Positions 18,932-23,756 of a stretch of 23,756 nt of DNA are shown piece by piece; position 1 is the first letter of the stretch; each line of letters begins with the position of its first letter. The notes beneath the pieces were generated by a model that was not told the DNA's origin, did no database searches, and saw nothing but the letters and a program-made list of their open reading frames with translations. The position numbers and the translations under genes were made by a program. This DNA comes from Pleurobrachia bachei (Eukaryota; Ctenophora; Tentaculata; Cydippida; Pleurobrachiidae): positions 4,439 to 28,194 of the forward strand of contig AVPN01018787.1 of NCBI GenBank assembly GCA_000695325.1. The letters run 5' to 3'.

Positions 18932-19275
18932 GGCGCGGAGGAGGGAGATGGAGCTGGGACACGCTACATCCTGCTGAATTAAATCAGATAAGGATTATCG
19001 TTGTTATTAAACCGAGATTGGGAGTGATTTAAACGAGGTCTGTCGATTTAGAATAAGTCATAATAAATGAAATATACGAGAATAAAGAGAATCTATATAA
19101 ACATTAAACACTCTGTCGACAAACAGCAGCAGGGTAAATGATAGAGTACAAGAACAGTTAGCGGTATAATAAATCTTCTGAAGTCCATATATCGAGGAGA
19201 TTTAACAAAACATTCGCACCCCACAATAGTTGTTCATTTGTACAGAAATTGTTGAGTCGTGTCGATTTTCACACC
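18932..19275. other. Intergenic region between the CENP-B-like gene and DENND11
   Basis: 344 AT-rich bases without a supported gene. The minus strand has CAG at 18976-18974 and again at 18973-18971 after a T-rich stretch, about 40 bases before the DENND11 start. This is a possible 3' splice site. Confidence 0.5.
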
Positions 19276-20097
19276 TCAAATCATGGAGTTATGCCGATTC
19301 ACCAAGCGGTCTATCCACGACTGAAAGAACAACCCATCACTCCCAGTAAAATCAGGTCGCATTCGCAGTTGATCAAGGGCTATCTGAAGATGGTAAGCAG
19401 TCTGCTCGATCGGTAGTTGCACTCCACCACAGAGTTGATTTATGATGGACTGATTATGTGCTGCACCAAGATTGTGCGCTGCACCAAGAATCGCCTGGTT
19501 TGAAACATTGTAAACTATTTTCGGGTCGTGCTGCATATTATTATTGTTGTTGCTGTTTGTAAGGTGGTGAAGTGTGGGTGCTTTCGGTGCCGCCCTCGGT
19601 TTAGCAAGTGATTTGTATTTCCGTTTAGTCTTGATGCAGTGCCTCCGTTTGAACCGTTCAACCCACCCCTTGGAGCCTACGAAAGTGATTGGACCTCCCA
19701 TGAGCCGATTGAATTCCTGTGCCTTTGCCATTATTTCCTTCCCCTCCACATGGACATCCAGGGCCATCTGCTCATTGTACCAGTTTAGTACGGCATCCTC
19801 AATCTGCTCCGATTTAGGGCCCTTCATTCCCTTCCGTTTAGCAAGATCTGTCGGAGTGAACGATTTCAGGAACGTTTCCAACTTTCCTTCCTTCCTTTTG
19901 ATATCTCGAACTGTTTGGCTAGCTATTTTGTACTCTTCAGCTACCTCGTTTACTTTCGCTCCATCTTTAAGTTTTTTGATGACTTCCTGCTTTTGGGAAA
20001 TGGAGAGACGGACTCGCTTTCTCTTGTCCGAAGGGCCAGGTGGGGAGCTTGGTGTAGGCGGTAGGGGAGCTTTCTTGATCATGGTCGGTGCTGACAT
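19276..20097 (-). CDS. CENP-B/Tigger-type DNA-binding protein without DDE transposase domain, intronless, 273 aa
   Basis: Predicted nuclear DNA-binding protein. After a proline-rich start and a basic patch (KRKRVRLS, 25-32), residues about 27-78 form a Psq/CENP-B N-terminal helix-turn-helix (SISQKQEVIKKLKDG, then VRDIKRKEGKLETFLKSF). Residues about 92-155 form the second CENPB-type helix-turn-helix (QEFNRLMGGPITFVGSKGWVERFKRRH). These are the paired DNA-binding modules of pogo/Tigger transposases and CENP-B. The DDE catalytic domain, normally hundreds of residues, is absent. Instead there is an Asn run (183-187) and about 85 residues I do not recognise, ending in a clean stop. The reading frame is intact and single-exon. 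The start at 20097 is 7 bases after a candidate 3' splice site. A host-adopted transposase remnant is more likely than a live transposon. It cannot be assigned to a named orthologue. Confidence 0.8.
   Translation of the reverse strand: MSAPTMIKKAPLPPTPSSPPGPSDKRKRVRLSISQKQEVIKKLKDGAKVNEVAEEYKIASQTVRDIKRKEGKLETFLKSFTPTDLAKRKGMKGPKSEQIEDAVLNWYNEQMALDVHVEGKEIMAKAQEFNRLMGGPITFVGSKGWVERFKRRHCIKTKRKYKSLAKPRAAPKAPTLHHLTNSNNNNNMQHDPKIVYNVSNQAILGAAHNLGAAHNQSIINQLCGGVQLPIEQTAYHLQIALDQLRMRPDFTGSDGLFFQSWIDRLVNRHNSMI
19453..19488 (-). repeat. 18-nt in-frame duplication inside the CENP-B-like gene
   Basis: 19453-19470 and 19471-19488 are tandem 18-base copies with two differences, encoding the repeated GAAHN-L-GAAHN peptide in the C-terminal region. 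The copy keeps the frame. Confidence 0.85.
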
Positions 20098-20290
20098 AAT
20101 ACACCTAGAGATGGGAGATGGGCTATTAAAGTAGAAAAACGGGTGTGGATGAGAAATAAAGGAGGGGGGGGTTTAAAATAATAATATAACTGTGGTGTAT
20201 TTGCGAAGTTAAAATAAGTTAAAAGACCAACACAAGTCCAAGTATAAACACAGCACCGTTCAGAAGATTTCATGTCCCTCTCACTCTCAC
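20098..20290. other. 193-bp gap between PNO1 stop and the CENP-B-like start
   Basis: A short same-strand gap holding the PNO1 3' UTR and the next gene's 5' end. The only notable content is the acceptor-like stretch at 20105-20125 and a G run near 20163. Confidence 0.6.
20105..20125 (-). promoter_or_regulatory. Candidate 3' splice site before the CENP-B-like start codon
   Basis: The minus strand reads CCCATCTCCCATCTCTAG with AG at 20106-20105, then 7 bases to the ATG at 20097. The long pyrimidine-rich tract makes it one of the better acceptor matches in the window. Confidence 0.5.
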
Positions 20291-21065
20291 TCAGAATCGC
20301 TCACTCATTCTACTTGCGACTGTCCTCATTTTACCGTAAACCTTGGCTGGTGGGGACCCCAAAATCAAATTACAGATTGCCGTCCGGGCGATCCGCATGT
20401 TCTGGAAAGATCCGAGAATGTGAATTTTAGAGTCTGCAAGGACAATCCTGGTCTTTGTGACATTTTCAATCGTGTACTTGGTCCTTCCGCCTTTACCGGC
20501 AATTCGGCCGATAGCACGGGCCAGATGGTCTCCCTTCAGGGTTGTCTTCACATCGGCAATCTCGAAACTCTCCAAAAAGAGATCATCCAATCGGATGAGA
20601 GCGAGACAATCCTCCAGATCGAATCCAAGGGCAAAAGCTCGGACGAAATCGGCTGCCTTTTGGATTGAACCAACATCGGCTGTTTCTGGTGAGGTCTTTA
20701 GTTCGACATTCCTGGTTTTCACGTTGAACCTGATTTGTAGTTTGAGGTGCTCTACTACCGGTGTGTAAATCTTCATCCAGCTCTCTTTGAGAGGGGTAAA
20801 CCTGGGCAGAAAGGAATGATTAGTAAACTGGGAAGATAGCAAGAGAGTTTTCAGAGAAGGGGAAGAATGAAGATTAGTATTTAACTCACCTGTGGGGTGG
20901 GATTGGAATCTTCCTGAACTCTGATTTGTCACTCTTTAGTTTCTCAGCGGAGATTGGAGGGAAGGAGGGTTTCTTAACACTGACATCCTCATCCAGTTCC
21001 ATCTCCTCTGGCCGAGCCCGTTTGGGGGTCGTCTTGGAGGAACCTGCTGCTTGATCTTCTGACAT
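20291..21065 (-). CDS. PNO1: PNO1 (partner of NOB1, KH-domain ribosome assembly factor), complete, 2 exons, 228 aa
   Basis: Nucleolar and cytoplasmic factor that binds the 3' end region of pre-18S rRNA and positions the NOB1 nuclease in 40S maturation. Exons 21065-20890 and 20801-20291, joined in phase 2 across an 88-bp intron. A variable acidic/basic N-terminus with a [13 protein letters not shown] segment precedes the conserved region [27 protein letters not shown] (given here as two parts: [15 protein letters not shown] and [12 protein letters not shown]). The KH module follows: [18 protein letters not shown], then [18 protein letters not shown]. The C-terminus [17 protein letters not shown] corresponds to human KVYGNIRAVASRSADRF. 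Human PNO1 is 252 aa. It lies between COG3 and the CENP-B-like gene, all on one strand. High-confidence call. Confidence 0.96.
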
Positions 21066-21067
21066 TG

Positions 21068-21106
21068 CTGTGTGTGCTAGATTTGAGGATTATACATTGG
21101 GTTAGT
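21068..21106 (-). promoter_or_regulatory. Candidate 3' splice site before the PNO1 start codon
   Basis: ACTAAC at 21106-21101 is a textbook branch-point match. AG follows at 21078-21077 (11 bases before the ATG) and again at 21069-21068 (2 bases before). It lies about 60 bases downstream of the COG3 poly(A) signal. Confidence 0.5.
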
Positions 21107-21135
21107 TTCTAGATGTGCAGTGGTAATCGGAAAAG

Positions 21136-21141
21136 TTTATT
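21136..21141 (-). terminator. Poly(A) signal for COG3
   Basis: AATAAA on the minus strand, about 204 bases after the COG3 stop and 71 bases before the PNO1 ATG. Confidence 0.5.
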
Positions 21142-21344
21142 TGCCGATTTGTGGGATTGAAGACACGCTAGTTTCAAACAAAATGTTATCATTCTATATT
21201 CCTACAAACTAACATGACAAAGAAAACAAATAAAACTTCAAAAACAATGCTACCCAGACTTAAACCATGCAACTCAACAAATCAAAAAAGAAGAAAAACA
21301 TGCTTTATCTGCTCATTCAAGTAAACTCACTCGAAAGAATTATT

Positions 21345-23656
21345 TCAATAAGCCATAGTTAAAGTCAATTGTTCAGGCGATGGACAGTTAATTATAAACC
21401 GATCCTCATCTTCCAGCTTGTCAATGTGTTTCCGTAGCAACGCGAACTGGGCCATGATCTGAGATCTGATCGGTCGGAACAAGATCGCCTCAGTTTCCGC
21501 GTTAGCAAGGTAAAGTCCCATCAGATTCTTGACACCAGGTAGTTTGTTAGAGATCCGCTGGTTTGTTTCCGACACCACATTACGATATTGTTCCATTGTA
21601 ATTGAAGAGGTTGGGTTTGTCTCGATTTGGGCTAGAAACGCGTAGATTGGGGAGGATAGAAGTGTCGCAGCTGTGGTAATGAAATCGGTACAACCCTGGG
21701 GAAAAAGTAGGTTAGTGAAAAGAGTAAGGAATGCTCATACTATAGCTAGTAAAAAAGAAATTTGAACTCAGTGGAAATATAAATTAATTATGAAAGCACT
21801 GAAAATAGCAGAGCTCTGTATATTACCTCTTTCAGGTTGATATCCACATCTTTCTTACTGTCCAATACCCTCTTGTTCAGCTGTGGAGCCCCGTTAATCA
21901 GGAACTCCAGGATGGAGTTATTAGAGGTAAGGGAGAGCATCCTACTCTTATTGGTGATCAGATCCGAGGCTGCAATCTTCAGATTTGAGAAATCCAACGA
22001 CACCTCGCTGACGGTAAAACTGACATCAAAGGGAGCAATTTGTTCCCTAAGGATCAGCAGATGTTTAATCAGGAATAGCTGGGAATCAAGGAGGGAGCTT
22101 CGTTCCATGATCTGCATTCCCGCATTACGAAGAGACTCAATAGAAGCGGCGAGGCACTCCTGGGCTAAACTCTCGAACACACTGGTATGAGTACACCGGT
22201 ACAGCTTGCTAAGACAGATCAGTGCTCGCCGAACAGTAGGATACCACATACTATACTGGTTTGAGAGGTCCTCACCCAGTTTTTGTGGATACGCTAGATC
22301 CCCGGCTGAAGGAGCGTAGTTAGTGATATCAGAGGTGATATAATGCTGTGTGCGGTAACTAAGTCTCTCCTGGGCATCCTCCAACATCTGCACAGCTAAC
22401 AACCCGAACGCTTCCAAACACTCTCCCTTACTAGATACCTGATCTTCGATAATATCATTTTTCAGCACATTACAAATATCTGCTAGGTTTTCAAATTGCA
22501 CCTGTTGGATGATAAGAGGCCGGAAATAATCGTACAGCACAGATGTCAAGTTTTCCAGTAGTCCCTGCAGGATAAGATCACTTTTAGCGAAGAAACAGTG
22601 GTAAAGAGAATGCTCATCCTCACAGATTCTGACCAGCATCATACAGCTGGTTCTAATAAAGGTACAATGATCCCCCGAGTGGAGCTTGTGAAGTCTGGCT
22701 AACTCGTTTGATATAACCGGCTGAATCAGAAGTTGCCGTTGGTAGCAGTAGCAGGTATAGCAATCCTGCATGACTTGGAGGTATTCCTGGTTTTTCTCAC
22801 TGCGACCCTCGATCTGCTCCATCAACACTTTAACTCGGGGACTTTGGGTTTGGAATTTGGAGTAAAACTGGGCGAATGTCGGGTCGTTGGGGACGACAGA
22901 AGCGAAGGACGCGGGTGTTACAGATGTGGCAACTGATCGAATAGTATTCACTATGTAGGATCGAAGGAGGGTTAGTGCACGGACAAGACATTGTTGGTAT
23001 TTGGCAAGGTAAGTTGGTGATTCCTTGTAGTTTGGGTGCTCCTGCATGAATTGTACGCACTCATCAATTCGAATCAACATGGGAACAAATGCTTCGCCCA
23101 TCACGTTAATCGCACTGCTGTTCAACTTTGTCCCAATACGTTCATGCTCGGTGAAGTAGACAAGTTGTTGAGATATACTCCGGCCGAGATCCTCCAAGTC
23201 TTGCTGCTCCTGCATCAAAAACTCACAACTATCGTGAAGTGCCTCTGTAGTCCGGCTGACCATTCGATACTGCTCGGACAGCTCTCGTAGGTGATCAAGG
23301 GCCGATTTAACCCCATTCAACACCGCATCACATCTCCGACGATGTTCCTTCAGCATACTTTTGTATTCGTGATAACCAGATTCCTGATCTCGCTCCATAT
23401 CCCTTTCGATCGTGTGGAACCACTCGTAAAACTGATGGGCGTTATTAATGACAGAAGATTGGTCGTCTCCACTGGAAGCCTGCTCAGCTACATCAGCTGA
23501 AGGTAGACCAATGTCCTCTGGAGCACTGGACCAAGTCGCTAGCTCCAAAACGTGGTCTTTCTGCTCCTGGGTTAGGGTGGTACAGCTCTCCCACTGGGAC
23601 AAGCGGTCACGGACCAGTTTCGATTGGGCAGCATTTCCCACGATCTGGATACTCAT
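21345..23656 (-). CDS. COG3: COG3 (conserved oligomeric Golgi complex subunit 3, Sec34), complete, 2 exons, 726 aa
   Basis: Subunit of the COG tether's lobe A, which docks retrograde vesicles at the Golgi and so keeps glycosylation enzymes in place. Exons 23656-21827 (610 codons) and 21695-21345 (116 codons and stop), joined in phase 0 across a 131-bp intron. The Sec34 domain with coiled coil lies at about 75-225 and contains LVYFTEHERIGTKLNS (human LSYFNELETINTKLNS). Further matches: QERLSYRTQHYI, GDLAYPQKL, MWYPTVRRALICLSKLYRC, QLFLIKHLLILREQIAPF and FLINGAPQLNKRVLDSKKDVD. The C-terminus reads INCPSPEQLTLTMAY. Human COG3 is 828 aa; the shortfall is mainly in low-conservation loops. The start at 23656 lies 1 base after a candidate splice acceptor and fits the family's N-terminus. 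Confidence 0.97.
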
Positions 23657-23657
23657 C

Positions 23658-23690
23658 CTACGGTGATTTAGGGAGGGTTTTTAGTTGTTA
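23658..23690 (-). promoter_or_regulatory. Candidate 3' splice site immediately before the COG3 start codon
   Basis: The minus strand has AACTAAA at 23686-23680, a C/T-rich stretch, then TAG with AG at 23659-23658. A single base separates it from the ATG at 23656. A mature mRNA starting there would have almost no leader of its own, unless a spliced leader or upstream exon supplies it. Confidence 0.55.
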
Positions 23691-23756
23691 CATGCGGGTT
23701 AACAATGTTCAACACGTCGTTAGAGCAGCTGGAACACAGAAACTGAAAAATGCCGA

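Larger units (their letters stand above)
21066..21344. other. 279-bp gap between COG3 stop and PNO1 start
   Basis: Holds the COG3 3' UTR with a poly(A) signal at 21136-21141 and, about 60 bases later, the acceptor-like stretch before PNO1. No gene is visible. Confidence 0.65.

Noticed and set aside
19276-20097. Active Tigger/pogo transposon
   Set aside because: There is no DDE catalytic domain, and I found no terminal inverted repeats bounding the frame.
19574-20134. 186-codon plus-strand open frame opposite the CENP-B-like gene
   Set aside because: It lies entirely antisense to a gene with two recognisable domains, and its translation has no domain-like pattern.

Overview
The window is nuclear DNA from a gene-dense animal genome. 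It holds eight protein-coding genes, and every one reads on the minus strand. Introns are mostly 67-500 bases with GT..AG ends, and gaps between genes are 177-683 bases. Gene content (EIPR1, UGGT, DPM2, DENND11, PNO1, COG3) is animal-like, and the UGGT gene keeps 29 exons. An LDLa-ectodomain GPCR related to the relaxin receptor/GRL101 group also points to a metazoan. A compact non-bilaterian (ctenophore, sponge or similar) fits best, but I cannot fix the phylum from the sequence alone.

From high to low coordinates, which is the direction of transcription: COG3 (23656-21345, Golgi tethering), PNO1 (21065-20291, small-subunit ribosome assembly), an intronless CENP-B/Tigger-type DNA-binding protein without a transposase domain (20097-19276), DENND11 (18931-12476, DENN protein) whose 4-kb intron 3 holds a complete same-strand intronless LDLa-GPCR (17533-14451), DPM2 (11792-11425, dolichol-phosphate-mannose synthase subunit), UGGT (11247-1262, ER glycoprotein folding sensor) and the 5' part of EIPR1 (825 to beyond the left edge, EARP/GARP-interacting WD protein). 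All exon junctions given were read by hand from GT..AG signals, phase agreement and remembered human orthologues.

Five of the eight genes act in the secretory or endomembrane system (ER folding and mannosylation, Golgi tethering, endosomal recycling, Rab-linked trafficking). Most genes have a good 3' splice-site signal (branch-like ACTAA, pyrimidines, AG) a few bases before the start codon and within a few hundred bases of the upstream gene's stop. This is the layout expected of transcripts resolved by spliced-leader trans-splicing, or of short 5'-UTR introns.

The UGGT introns carry most of the non-coding structure: two copies of a short inverted-repeat element with a GTCACGTGAC core, a perfect 16-bp inverted repeat, other hairpins, several short tandem arrays and a duplicated splice acceptor.
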